NCBI GenBank assembly: GCA_964016885.1
Contig: OZ024741.1
Coordinates: 414,672,081-414,736,080, forward strand
From: Eledone cirrhosa
Taxonomy: Eukaryota > Mollusca > Cephalopoda > Octopoda > Eledonidae
Reading direction: 5' to 3'
Length of the DNA: 64,000 nucleotides
The notes below the pieces were generated by a model that saw only the letters and a list, made by a program, of their open reading frames with translations, had not been told where the DNA came from and made no database searches. Each line of letters opens with the position of its first letter. Position 1 is the stretch's first letter. Position numbers and translations under genes: made by a program. Below are positions 1-14,200 of the stretch, in pieces.

Positions 1-3000
1 CAGGAGACCTACATCACGCATACTTTGGTCTGACACTCTACCGCGTATAAGACACCAGGAGACCTACATCACACGTACTTTGGTCTGACACTCTACCGAG
101 TATAAGACACCAGGAGACCTACATCACACGTACTTTGGTCTGACACTCTACCCAGTATAAGACACCGGGAGACCTACAGCACACATACTTTGGTCTGACA
201 CTCTACCGAGTATAAGACACCAGGAGACCTACATCACACATACTTTGGTCTTACACTCTACCAAGTATAAGACACCAGGAGACCTACATCACACATACTT
301 TGGTCTGACACTCTACCGAGTATAAGACACCAGGAGAACTACATCACACGTACTTTGGTCTGACACTCTACCGAGTATAAGACATCAGGAGACCTACATC
401 ACACATACATAGGTTTAACACTCTACCGAGTATAAGACACCAGGAGACCTACATCACACATACATAGGTTTAACACTCTACTGAGTATAAGACACCAGGA
501 GACCTACATCACACATACTTTGGTCTGACACTCTACCGAGTATAAGACACCAGGAGACCTTCATCACACATACTTTGGTCTGACACTCTACCGAGTATAA
601 GACACCAGGAGACCTACATCACACGTACTTTGGTCTGACACTCTACCGAGTATAAGACACCAGGAGACCTACATCACACATACTTTGGTCTGACACTCTA
701 CCGAGTATAAGACACCAGGAGACCTACATCACACATAATTTGGTCTTACACTCTACCAAGTATAAGACACCAGGAGACCTACATCACACATACTTTGGTC
801 TGACACTCTACCGAGTATAAGACACCAGGAGAACTACATCACACGTACTTTGGTCTGACACTCTACCGAGTATAAGACACCAGGAGACCTACATCACACA
901 TACATAGGTTTAACACTCTACCGAGTATAAGACACCAAGAGACCTACATCACACATACATAGGTTTAACACTCTACTGAGTATAAGACACCAGGAGACCT
1001 ACATCACACATACTTTGGTCTGACACTCTACCGAGTATAAGACACCAGGAGACCTTCATCACACATACTTTGGTCTGACACTCTACCGAGTATAAGACAC
1101 CAGGAGACCTACATCACACGTACTTTGGTCTTACACTCTACCGAGTATAAGACACCAGGAGGCCTACATCACACGTACTTTGGTCTGACACTCTACCGAA
1201 TATAAGACACCAGGAGACCTACATCACACGTACTTTGGTCTGACACTCTACCGAGTATAAGACACCAGGAGACCTACATCACACGTACTTTGGTCTGACA
1301 CTCTACCGAGTATAAGACACCAGGAGACCTACATCACATGTACTTTGGTCTGACACTCTACCAAGTATAAGACACCAGGAGACCTACATCACACAGACAT
1401 AGGTCTGACACTCTACCGAGTATAAGACACCAGGAGACCTACATCACACATACTTTGGTCTGACACTCTACCGAGTATAACACACCAGGAGACCTACATC
1501 ACACATACTTTGGTCTGACACTCTACCAAGTATAAGACACCAGGAGGCCTACAGCACACATACTTTGGTCTGACACTCTACCAAGTACAAGACACCAGGA
1601 GACCTACATCACACATACTTTGGTCTGACACTCTACCGAGTATAACACACAGGAGACCTACATCACACATACATAGGTCTGACACTCTACCGAGTATAAG
1701 ACACCAGGAGACCTACATCACACGTACTTTGGTCTGACACTCTACCGAGTATAAGACACCAGGAGACCTACATCACACGTACTTTGGTCTGACACTCTAC
1801 CGAGTATAAGACACCAGGAGACCTACATCACATGTACTTTGGTCTGACACTCTACCAAGTATAAGCCACCAGGAGACCTACATCACACATACTTTGGTCT
1901 GACACTTTACCGAGTATAAGACACCAGGAGACCTACATCACACATACATAGGTCTGACACTCTACCGAGTATAAGACACCAGGAGACCTACATCACACAT
2001 ACATAGGTCTGACACTCTACCGAGTATAAGACACCAGGAGACCTACAGCACACATACTTTGGTCTCACACCCTACCGAATATAAGACACCAGGAGACCTA
2101 CATCACACATACTTTGGTCTTACACTCTACCGAGTATAAGACACCAGGAGACCTACATCACACATACTTTGGTCTTACACTCTACCAAGTATAAGACACC
2201 AGGAGACCTACATCACACATACTTTGGTCTGACACTCTACCGAGTATAAGACACCAGGAGACCTACATCACACATACATAGGTTTAACACTCTACCGAGT
2301 ATAAGACACCTGGAGACCTACATCACACATACATAGGTTTAACACTCTACTGAGTATAAGACACCAGGAGACCTACATCACACATACTTTGGTCTGACAC
2401 TCTACCGAGTATAAGACACCAGGAGACCTACATCACACATACTTTGGTCTGACACTCTACCGAGTATAACACACCAGGAGACCTACATCACACGTACTTT
2501 GGTCTGACACTCTACCGAGTATAACACACCAGGAGACCTACATCACACATACATAGGTTTAACACTCTACCGAGTATAAGACACCAGGAGACCTACATCA
2601 CACGTACTTTGGTCTCACACTCTACCGAGTATAAGACACCAGGAGACCTACATCACACAGACATAGGTCTGACACTCTACCGAGTATAAGACACCAGGAG
2701 ACCTACATCACACATACTTTGGTCTGACACTCTACCGAGTATAAGACACCAGGAGACCTACATCACACATACTTTGGTCTGACACTCTACCGAGTATAAC
2801 ACACCAGGAGACCTACATCACACGTACTTTGGTCTGACACTCTACCGAGTATAACACACCAGGAGACCTACATCACACATACATAGGTTTAACACTCTAC
2901 CGAGTATAAGACACCAGGAGACCTACATCACACGTACTTTGGTCTCACACTCTACCGAGTATAAGACACCAGGAGACCTACATCACACAGACATAGGTCT

Positions 3001-5553
3001 GACACTCTACCGAGTATGAGACACCAGGAGACCTACATCACACGTACTTTGGTCTTACACTCTACCGAGTATAAGACACCAGGAGACCTACATCACACAG
3101 ACATAGGTCTGACACTCTACCGAGTATAAGACACCAGGAGACCTACATCACACATACTTTGGTCTGACACTCTACCGAGTATAAGACACCAGGAGACCTA
3201 CATCACACGGACATAGGTCTGACACTCTACGAGTATAAGACACCAGGAGACCTACATCACACATACTTTGGTCTCACACTCTACCGAGTATAACACACCA
3301 GGAGACCTACAGCACACATACTTTGGTCTGACACTCTACCGAGTATAACACACCAGGAGACCTACATCACACATACTTTGGTCTGACACTCTACCGAGTA
3401 TAAGACACCAGGAGACCTACATCACGCATACTTTGGTCTGACACTCTACCGCGTATAAGACACCAGGAGACCTACATCACACGTACTTTGGTCTGACACT
3501 CTACCGAGTATAAGACACCAGGAGACCTACATCACGCATACTTTGGTCTGACACTCTACCGCGTATAAGACACCAGGAGACCTACATCACACGTACTTTG
3601 GTCTGACACTCTACCGAGTATAAGACACCAGGAGACCTACATCACGCATACTTTGGTCTGACACTCTACCGCGTATAAGACACCAGGAGACCTACATCAC
3701 ACGTACTTTGGTCTGACACTCTACCGAGTATAAGACACCAGGAGACCTACATCACACGTACTTCGGTCTGACACACTACCGAGTATAACACACCAGGAGA
3801 CCTACATCACACATACTTTGGTCTGACACTCTACCGAGTATAACACACCAGGAGACCTACATCACACATACATAGGTCTGACACTCTACCGAGTATAAGA
3901 CACCAGGAGACCTACAGCACACATACTTTGGTCTCACACTCTACCGAGTATAACACACGAGGAGACCTACATCGCACATACTTTGGTCTGACACTCTACC
4001 GAGTATAACACACCAGGAGACCTACATCACACATACTTTGGTCTGACACTCTACCGAGTATAACACACCAGGAGACCTACATCGCACATACTTTGGTCTG
4101 ACACTCTACCGATTATAAGACACCAGGAGACCTACATAAACACATACATAGGTTTAACACACTACTGAGTATAAGACACCAGGAGACCTACAGCACACAT
4201 ACTTTGATCTGACACTCTACCGAGTATAAGACACCAGGAGACCTACATCACACGTACTTTGGTCTGACACTCTACCGAGTATAACACACCAGGAGACCTA
4301 CATCACACATACATAGATCTGACACTCTACCGCGTATAAGACACCAGGAGACCTACATCACACATACTTTGGTCTGACACTCTACCGAGTATAAGACACC
4401 AGGAGACCTACATCACACGTACTTTGGTCTGACACTCTACCCAGTATAAGACACCGGGAGACCTACATCACACGTAATTTGGTCTGACACTCTACCGAGT
4501 ATAAGACACCAGGAGACCTACATCACACGTACTTTGGTCTGACACTCTACCGAGTATAAGACACCAGGAGACCTACATCACACATACATAGGTTTAACAC
4601 TCTACCGAGTATAAGACACCAGGAGACCTACATCAAACATACATAGGTTTAACACTCTACTGAGTATAAGACACCAGCAGACCTACATCACACATACTTT
4701 GGTCTGACACTCTACCGAGTATAAGACACCAGGAGACCTACATCACACATACTTTGGTCTGACACTCTACCGAGTATAAGACACCAGGAGACCTACATCA
4801 CACGTACTTTGGTCTGACACTCTACCGAATATAAGACACCAGGAGACCTACATCACACATACTTTGGTCTTACACTCTACCGAGTATAAGACACAGGAGA
4901 CCTACATCACACATACTTTGGTCTTACACTCTACCAAGTATAAGACACCAGGAGACCTACATCACACATACTTTGATCTGACACTCTACCGAGTATAAGA
5001 CACCGGGAGACCTACATCACACATATTTTGGTCTGACACTCTACCGAGTATAAGACACCAGGAGACCTACATCACACATAAATAGGTTTAACACTCTACC
5101 GAGTATAAGACACCAGGAGACCTACATCACACATACATAGGTCTAACACTCTACCGAGTATAAGACACGAGGAGACCTACATCACACATACTTTGGTCTT
5201 ACACTCTACCGAGTATAAGACACCTGGAGACCTACATCACACGTACTTTGGTCTGACACTCTACCGAGTATAACACACCAGGAGACCTACATCACACGTA
5301 CTTTGGTCTGACACTCTACCGAGTATAAGACACCAGGAGACCTACATCACGCATACTTTGGTCTGACACTCTACCGCGTATAAGACACCAGGAGACCTAC
5401 ATCACACGTACTTTGGTCTGACACTCTACCGAGTATAAGACACCAGGAGACCTACATCACACGTACTTTGGTCTGACACTCTACCGAGTATAAGACACCA
5501 GAAGACCTACATCACACATACTTTGGTCTGACACTCTACCGAGTATAAGACAA
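1..5553. repeat. Region A higher-order repeat, unit 1 (101 monomers)
   Basis: This is the first full copy of the long HOR. The window happens to open on the monomer carrying CACGCATAC and ACCGCG, and the same monomer in the same company recurs at 5554, 11272 and 16770. The length is 101 x 55 minus 2, explained by three 54-bp monomers (single-base losses near 1650, 3230 and 4895) and one 56-bp monomer at 4124-4179. The order of variants is distinctive: paired ATAGGTTTAAC monomers (the first with CCGAG, the second with CTGAG), monomers with GTCTCAC or GTCTTAC, and a late run in which CACGCATAC/CCGCG and CACGTAC/CCGAG monomers alternate (about 3420-3740). The unit's true start is arbitrary because the array continues upstream. 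Confidence 0.93.
4124..4179. repeat. 56-bp landmark monomer, first of 13
   Basis: This monomer has CATAAACACATAC where others have CATCACACATAC, giving one extra base, and it carries ATAGGTTTAAC with ACACACTACTGAG. Other copies start at 9842, 15340, 20180, 29696, 36076, 39432, 42017, 45097, 46693, 49007, 55827 and 61546. It ends a conserved cassette (here 3959-4179): a GAGGAG/CATCGCAC monomer, an ordinary one, a CATCGCAC/CCGATT monomer, then the landmark. The copies at 46693 and 49007 have CTACCGAG instead of CTACTGAG. Confidence 0.93.
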
Positions 5554-8500
5554 CAGGAGACCTACATCACGCATACTTTGGTCTGACACTCTACCGCGTA
5601 TAAGACACCAGGAGACCTACATCACACGTACTTTGGTCTGACACTCTACCGAGTATAAGACACCAGGAGACCTACATCACACGTACTTTGGTCTGACACT
5701 CTACCCAGTATAAGACACCGGGAGACCTACAGCACACATACTTTGGTCTGACACTCTACCGAGTATAAGACACCAGGAGACCTACATCACACATACTTTG
5801 GTCTTACACTCTACCAAGTATAAGACACCAGGAGACCTACATCACACATACTTTGGTCTGACACTCTACCGAGTATAAGACACCAGGAGAACTACATCAC
5901 ACGTACTTTGGTCTGACACTCTACCGAGTATAAGACATCAGGAGACCTACATCACACATACATAGGTTTAACACTCTACCGAGTATAAGACACCAGGAGA
6001 CCTACATCACACATACATAGGTTTAACACTCTACTGAGTATAAGACACCAGGAGACCTACATCACACATACTTTGGTCTGACACTCTACCGAGTATAAGA
6101 CACCAGGAGACCTTCATCACACATACTTTGGTCTGACACTCTACCGAGTATAAGACACCAGGAGACCTACATCACACGTACTTTGGTCTGACACTCTACC
6201 GAGTATAAGACACCAGGAGACCTACATCACACATACTTTGGTCTGACACTCTACCGAGTATAAGACACCAGGAGACCTACATCACACATACATAGGTTTA
6301 ACACTCTACCGAGTATAAGACACCTGGAGACCTACATCACACATACATAGGTTTAACACTCTACTGAGTATAAGACACCAGGAGACCTACATCACACATA
6401 CTTTGGTCTGACACTCTACCGAGTATAAGACACCAGGAGACCTACATCACACATACTTTGGTCTGACACTCTACCGAGTATAACACACCAGGAGACCTAC
6501 ATCACACGTACTTTGGTCTGACACTCTACCGAGTATAACACACCAGGAGACCTACATCACGCATACATAGGTTTAACACTCTACCGAGTATAAGACACCA
6601 GGAGACCTACATCACACGTACTTTGGTCTCACACTCTACCGAGTATAAGACACCAGGAGACCTACATCACACAGACATAGGTCTGACACTCTACCGAGTA
6701 TAAGACACCAGGAGACCTACATCACACATACTTTGGTCTGACACTCTACCGAGTATAAGACACCAGGAGACCTACATCACACATACTTTGGTCTGACACT
6801 CTACCGAGTATAACACACCAGGAGACCTACATCACACGTACTTTGGTCTGACACTCTACCGAGTATAACACACCAGGAGACCTACATCACACATACATAG
6901 GTTTAACACTCTACCGAGTATAAGACACCAGGAGACCTACATCACACGTACTTTGGTCTCACACTCTACCGAGTATAAGACACCAGGAGACCTACATCAC
7001 ACAGACATAGGTCTGACACTCTACCGAGTATGAGACACCAGGAGACCTACATCACACGTACTTTGGTCTTACACTCTACCGAGTATAAGACACCCGGAGA
7101 CCTACATCACACAGACATAGGTCTGACACTCTACCGAGTATAAGACACCAGGAGACCTACATCACACATACTTTGGTCTGACACTCTACCGAGTATAACA
7201 CACCAGGAGACCTACATCACACATACTTTGGTCTGACACTCTACCAAGTATAAGACACCAGGAGGCCTACAGCACACATACTTTGGTCTGACACTCTACC
7301 AAGTACAAGACACCAGGAGACCTACATCACACATACTTTGGTCTGACACTCTACCGAGTATAACACACAGGAGACCTACATCACACATACATAGGTCTGA
7401 CACTCTACCGAGTATAAGACACCAGGAGACCTACATCACACGTACTTTGGTCTGACACTCTACCGAGTATAAGACACCAGGAGACCTACATCACACGTAC
7501 TTTGGTCTGACACTCTACCGAGTATAAGACACCAGGAGACCTACATCACATGTACTTTGGTCTGACACTCTACCAAGTATAAGCCACCAGGAGACCTACA
7601 TCACACATACTTTGGTCTGACACTTTACCGAGTATAAGACACCAGGAGACCTACATCACACATACATAGGTCTGACACTCTACCGAGTATAAGACACCAG
7701 GAGACCTACATCACACATACATAGGTCTGACACTCTACCGAGTATAAGACACCAGGAGACCTACAGCACACATACTTTGGTCTCACACCCTACCGAATAT
7801 AAGACACCAGGAGACCTACATCACACATACTTTGGTCTTACACTCTACCGAGTATAAGACACCAGGAGACCTACATCACACATACTTTGGTCTTACACTC
7901 TACCAAGTATAAGACACCAGGAGACCTACATCACACATACTTTGGTCTGACACTCTACCGAGTATAAGACACCAGGAGACCTACATCACACATACATAGG
8001 TTTAACACTCTACCGAGTATAAGACACCTGGAGACCTACATCACACATACATAGGTTTAACACTCTACTGAGTATAAGACACCAGGAGACCTACATCACA
8101 CATACTTTGGTCTGACACTCTACCGAGTATAAGACACCAGGAGACCTACATCACACATACTTTGGTCTGACACTCTACCGAGTATAACACACCAGGAGAC
8201 CTACATCACACGTACTTTGGTCTGACACTCTACCGAGTATAACACACCAGGAGACCTACATCACACATACATAGGTTTAACACTCTACCGAGTATAAGAC
8301 ACCAGGAGACCTACATCACACGTACTTTGGTCTCACACTCTACCGAGTATAAGACACCAGGAGACCTACATCACACAGACATAGGTCTGACACTCTACCG
8401 AGTATAAGACACCAGGAGACCTACATCACACATACTTTGGTCTGACACTCTACCGAGTATAAGACACCAGGAGACCTACATCACACATACTTTGGTCTGA

Positions 8501-11271
8501 CACTCTACCGAGTATAACACACCAGGAGACCTACATCACACGTACTTTGGTCTGACACTCTACCGAGTATAACACACCAGGAGACCTACATCACACATAC
8601 ATAGGTTTAACACTCTACCGAGTATAAGACACCAGGAGACCTACATCACACGTACTTTGGTCTCACACTCTACCGAGTATAAGACACCAGGAGACCTACA
8701 TCACACAGACATAGGTCTGACACTCTACCGAGTATGAGACACCAGGAGACCTACATCACACGTACTTTGGTCTTACACTCTACCGAGTATAAGACACCAG
8801 GAGACCTACATCACACAGACATAGGTCTGACACTCTACCGAGTATAAGACACCAGGAGACCTACATCACACATACTTTGGTCTGACACTCTACCGAGTAT
8901 AAGACACCAGGAGACCTACATCACACGGACATAGGTCTGACACTCTACGAGTATAAGACACCAGGAGACCTACATCACACATACTTTGGTCTCACACTCT
9001 ACCGAGTATAACACACCAGGAGACCTACAGCACACATACTTTGGTCTGACACTCTACCGAGTATAACACACCAGGAGACCTACATCACACATACTTTGGT
9101 CTGACACTCTACCGAGTATAAGACACCAGGAGACCTACATCACGCATACTTTGGTCTGACACTCTACCGCGTATAAGACACCAGGAGACCTACATCACAC
9201 GTACTTTGGTCTGACACTCTACCGAGTATAAGACACCAGGAGACCTACATCACGCATACTTTGGTCTGACACTCTACCGCGTATAAGACACCAGGAGACC
9301 TACATCACACGTACTTTGGTCTGACACTCTACCGAGTATAAGACACCAGGAGACCTACATCACGCATACTTTGGTCTGACACTCTACCGCGTATAAGACA
9401 CCAGGAGACCTACATCACACGTACTTTGGTCTGACACTCTACCGAGTATAAGACACCAGGAGACCTACATCACACGTACTTCGGTCTGACACACTACCGA
9501 GTATAACACACCAGGAGACCTACATCACACATACTTTGGTCTGACACTCTACCGAGTATAACACACCAGGAGACCTACATCACACATACATAGGTCTGAC
9601 ACTCTACCGAGTATAAGACACCAGGAGACCTACAGCACACATACTTTGGTCTCACACTCTACCGAGTATAACACACGAGGAGACCTACATCGCACATACT
9701 TTGGTCTGACACTCTACCGAGTATAACACACCAGGAGACCTACATCACACATACTTTGGTCTGACACTCTACCGAGTATAACACACCAGGAGACCTACAT
9801 CGCACATACTTTGGTCTGACACTCTACCGATTATAAGACACCAGGAGACCTACATAAACACATACATAGGTTTAACACACTACTGAGTATAAGACACCAG
9901 GAGACCTACAGCACACATACTTTGATCTGACACTCTACCGAGTATAAGACACCAGGAGACCTACATCACACGTACTTTGGTCTGACACTCTACCGAGTAT
10001 AACACACCAGGAGACCTACATCACACATACATAGATCTGACACTCTACCGCGTATAAGACACCAGGAGACCTACATCACACATACTTTGGTCTGACACTC
10101 TACCGAGTATAAGACACCAGGAGACCTACATCACACGTACTTTGGTCTGACACTCTACCCAGTATAAGACACCGGGAGACCTACATCACACGTAATTTGG
10201 TCTGACACTCTACCGAGTATAAGACACCAGGAGACCTACATCACACGTACTTTGGTCTGACACTCTACCGAGTATAAGACACCAGGAGACCTACATCACA
10301 CATACATAGGTTTAACACTCTACCGAGTATAAGACACCAGGAGACCTACATCAAACATACATAGGTTTAACACTCTACTGAGTATAAGACACCAGCAGAC
10401 CTACATCACACATACTTTGGTCTGACACTCTACCGAGTATAAGACACCAGGAGACCTACATCACACATACTTTGGTCTGACACTCTACCGAGTATAAGAC
10501 ACCAGGAGACCTACATCACACGTACTTTGGTCTGACACTCTACCGAATATAAGACACCAGGAGACCTACATCACACATACTTTGGTCTTACACTCTACCG
10601 AGTATAAGACACAGGAGACCTACATCACACATACTTTGGTCTTACACTCTACCAAGTATAAGACACCAGGAGACCTACATCACACATACTTTGATCTGAC
10701 ACTCTACCGAGTATAAGACACCGGGAGACCTACATCACACATATTTTGGTCTGACACTCTACCGAGTATAAGACACCAGGAGACCTACATCACACATAAA
10801 TAGGTTTAACACTCTACCGAGTATAAGACACCAGGAGACCTACATCACACATACATAGGTCTAACACTCTACCGAGTATAAGACACGAGGAGACCTACAT
10901 CACACATACTTTGGTCTTACACTCTACCGAGTATAAGACACCTGGAGACCTACATCACACGTACTTTGGTCTGACACTCTACCGAGTATAACACACCAGG
11001 AGACCTACATCACACGTACTTTGGTCGGACACTCTACCGAGTATAAGACACCAGGAGACCTACATCACGCATACTTTGGTCTGACACTCTACCGCGTATA
11101 AGACACCAGGAGACCTACATCACACGTACTTTGGTCTGACACTCTACCGAGTATAAGACACCAGGAGACCTACATCACACGTACTTTGGTCTGACACTCT
11201 ACCGAGTATAAGACACCAGAAGACCTACATCACACATACTTTGGTCTGACACTCTACCGAGTATAAGACAA
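5554..11271. repeat. Region A higher-order repeat, unit 2 (104 monomers, rearranged)
   Basis: The second copy of the long HOR follows unit 1 monomer by monomer up to 6268. It then carries 6269-7148, sixteen monomers that match 2255-3134 of unit 1, where unit 1 has thirteen monomers at 716-1430. From 7149 it rejoins the unit 1 order (equivalent to 1431) and stays with it to the end. The same sixteen-monomer block also occurs at its normal place later in this unit (from about 7960). The net gain of three monomers gives 5718 bp, which is 104 x 55 minus 2. Private point differences include CACGCATACATAGG near 6560, CACCCGGAG near 7092 and GTCGGAC near 11025. Confidence 0.92.
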
Positions 11272-14200
11272 CAGGAGACCTACATCACGCATACTTTGGT
11301 CTGACACTCTACCGCGTATAAGACACCAGGAGACCTACATCACACGTACTTTGGTCTGACACTCTACCGAGTATAAGACACCAGGAGACCTACATCACAC
11401 GTACTTTGGTCTGACACTCTACCCAGTATAAGACACCGGGAGACCTACAGCACACATACTTTGGTCTGACACTCTACCGAGTATAAGACACCAGGAGACC
11501 TACATCACACATACTTTGGTCTTACACTCTACCAAGTATAAGACACCAGGAGACCTACATCACACATACTTTGGTCTGACACTCTACCGAGTATAAGACA
11601 CCAGGAGAACTACATCACACGTACTTTGGTCTGACACTCTACCGAGTATAAGACATCAGGAGACCTACATCACACATACATAGGTTTAACACCCTACCGA
11701 GTATAAGACACCAGGAGACCTACATCACACATACATAGGTTTAACACTCTACTGAGTATAAGACACCAGGAGACCTACATCACACATACTTTGGTCTGAC
11801 ACTCTACCGAGTATAAGACACCAGGAGACCTTCATCACACATACTTTGGTCTGACACTCTACCGAGTATAAGACACCAGGAGACCTACATCACACGTACT
11901 TTGGTCTGACACTCTACCGAGTATAAGACACCAGGAGACCTACATCACACATACTTTGGTCTGACACTCTACCGAGTATAAGACACCAGGAGACCTACAT
12001 CACACATAATTTGGTCTTACACTCTACCAAGTATAAGACACCAGGAGACCTACATCACACATACTTTGGTCTGACACTCTACCGAGTATAAGACACCAGG
12101 AGAACTACATCACACGTACTTTGGTCTGACACTCTACCGAGTATAAGACACCAGGAGACCTACATCACACATACATAGGTTTAACACTCTACCGAGTATA
12201 AGACACCAAGAGACCTACATCACACATACATAGGTTTAACACTCTACTGAGTATAAGACACCAGGAGACCTACATCACACATACTTTGGTCTGACACTCT
12301 ACCGAGTATAAGACACCAGGAGACCTTCATCACACATACTTTGGTCTGACACTCTACCGAGTATAAGACACCAGGAGACCTACATCACACGTACTTTGGT
12401 CTTACACTCTACCGAGTATAAGACACCAGGAGGCCTACATCACACGTACTTTGGTCTGACACTCTACCGAATATAAGACACCAGGAGACCTACATCACAC
12501 GTACTTTGGTCTGACACTCTACCGAGTATAAGACACCAGGAGACCTACATCACACGTACTTTGGTCTGACACTCTACCGAGTATAAGACACCAGGAGACC
12601 TACATCACATGTACTTTGGTCTGACACTCTACCAAGTATAAGACACCAGGAGACCTACATCACACAGACATAGGTCTGACACTCTACCGAGTATAAGACA
12701 CCAGGAGACCTACATCACACATACTTTGGTCTGACACTCTACCGAGTATAACACACCAGGAGACCTACATCACACATACTTTGGTCTGACACTCTACCAA
12801 GTATAAGACACCAGGAGGCCTACAGCACACATACTTTGGTCTGACACTCTACCAAGTACAAGACACCAGGAGACCTACATCACACATACTTTGGTCTGAC
12901 ACTCTACCGAGTATAACACACAGGAGACCTACATCACACATACATAGGTCTGACACTCTACCGAGTATAAGACACCAGGAGACCTACATCACACGTACTT
13001 TGGTCTGACACTCTACCGAGTATAAGACACCAGGAGACCTACATCACACGTACTTTGGTCTGACTCTCTACCGAGTATAAGACACCAGGAGACCTACATC
13101 ACATGTACTTTGGTCTGACACTCTACCAAGTATAAGCCACCAGGAGACCTACATCACACATACTTTGGTCTGACACTTTACCGAGTATAAGACACCAGGA
13201 GACCTACATCACACATACATAGGTCTGACACTCTACCGAGTATAAGACACCAGGAGACCTACATCACACATACATAGGTCTGACACTCTACCGAGTATAA
13301 GACACCAGGAGACCTACAGCACACATACTTTGGTCTCACACCCTACCGAATATAAGACACCAGGAGACCTACATCACACATACTTTGGTCTTACACTCTA
13401 CCGAGTATAAGACACCAGGAGACCTACATCACACATACTTTGGTCTTACACTCTACCAAGTATAAGACACCAGGAGACCTACATCACACATACTTTGGTC
13501 TGACACTCTACCGAGTATAAGACACCAGGAGACCTACATCACACATACATAGGTTTAACACTCTACCGAGTATAAGACACCTGGAGACCTACATCACACA
13601 TACATAGGTTTAACACTCTACTGAGTATAAGACACCAGGAGACCTACATCACACATACTTTGGTCTGACACTCTACCGAGTATAAGACACCAGGAGACCT
13701 ACATCACACATACTTTGGTCTGACACTCTACCGAGTATAACACACCAGGAGACCTACATCACACGTACTTTGGTCTGACACTCTACCGAGTATAACACAC
13801 CAGGAGACCTACATCACACATACATAGGTTTAACACTCTACCGAGTATAAGACACCAGGAGACCTACATCACACGTACTTTGGTCTCACACTCTACCGAG
13901 TATAAGACACCAGGAGACCTACATCACACAGACATAGGTCTGACACTCTACCGAGTATAAGACACCAGGAGACCTACATCACACATACTTTGGTCTGACA
14001 CTCTACCGAGTATAAGACACCAGGAGACCTACATCACACATACTTTGGTCTGACACTCTACCGAGTATAACACACCAGGAGACCTACATCACACGTACTT
14101 TGGTCTGACACTCTACCGAGTATAACACACCAGGAGACCTACATCACACATACATAGGTTTAACACTCTACCGAGTATAAGACACCAGGAGACCTACATC

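Noticed and set aside
1..55. Window start as a true array or HOR boundary
   Set aside because: The first base coincides with the monomer start that I use for numbering, but the same monomer at 5554, 11272 and 16770 is preceded by more satellite, so the start is only where the window was cut.
3741..3800. CENP-B box (ACTTCGGTC monomers at about 3771, 9479 and 14988)
   Set aside because: The CENP-B box needs TTCG followed at fixed spacing by A and CGGG. These monomers have TTCG by a single substitution and lack the rest.
4124..4179. 56-bp landmark monomer as a transposon target-site scar
   Set aside because: It has a single extra base and two substitutions, with no duplicated flank or terminal repeat. 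A point indel spread by amplification explains it.
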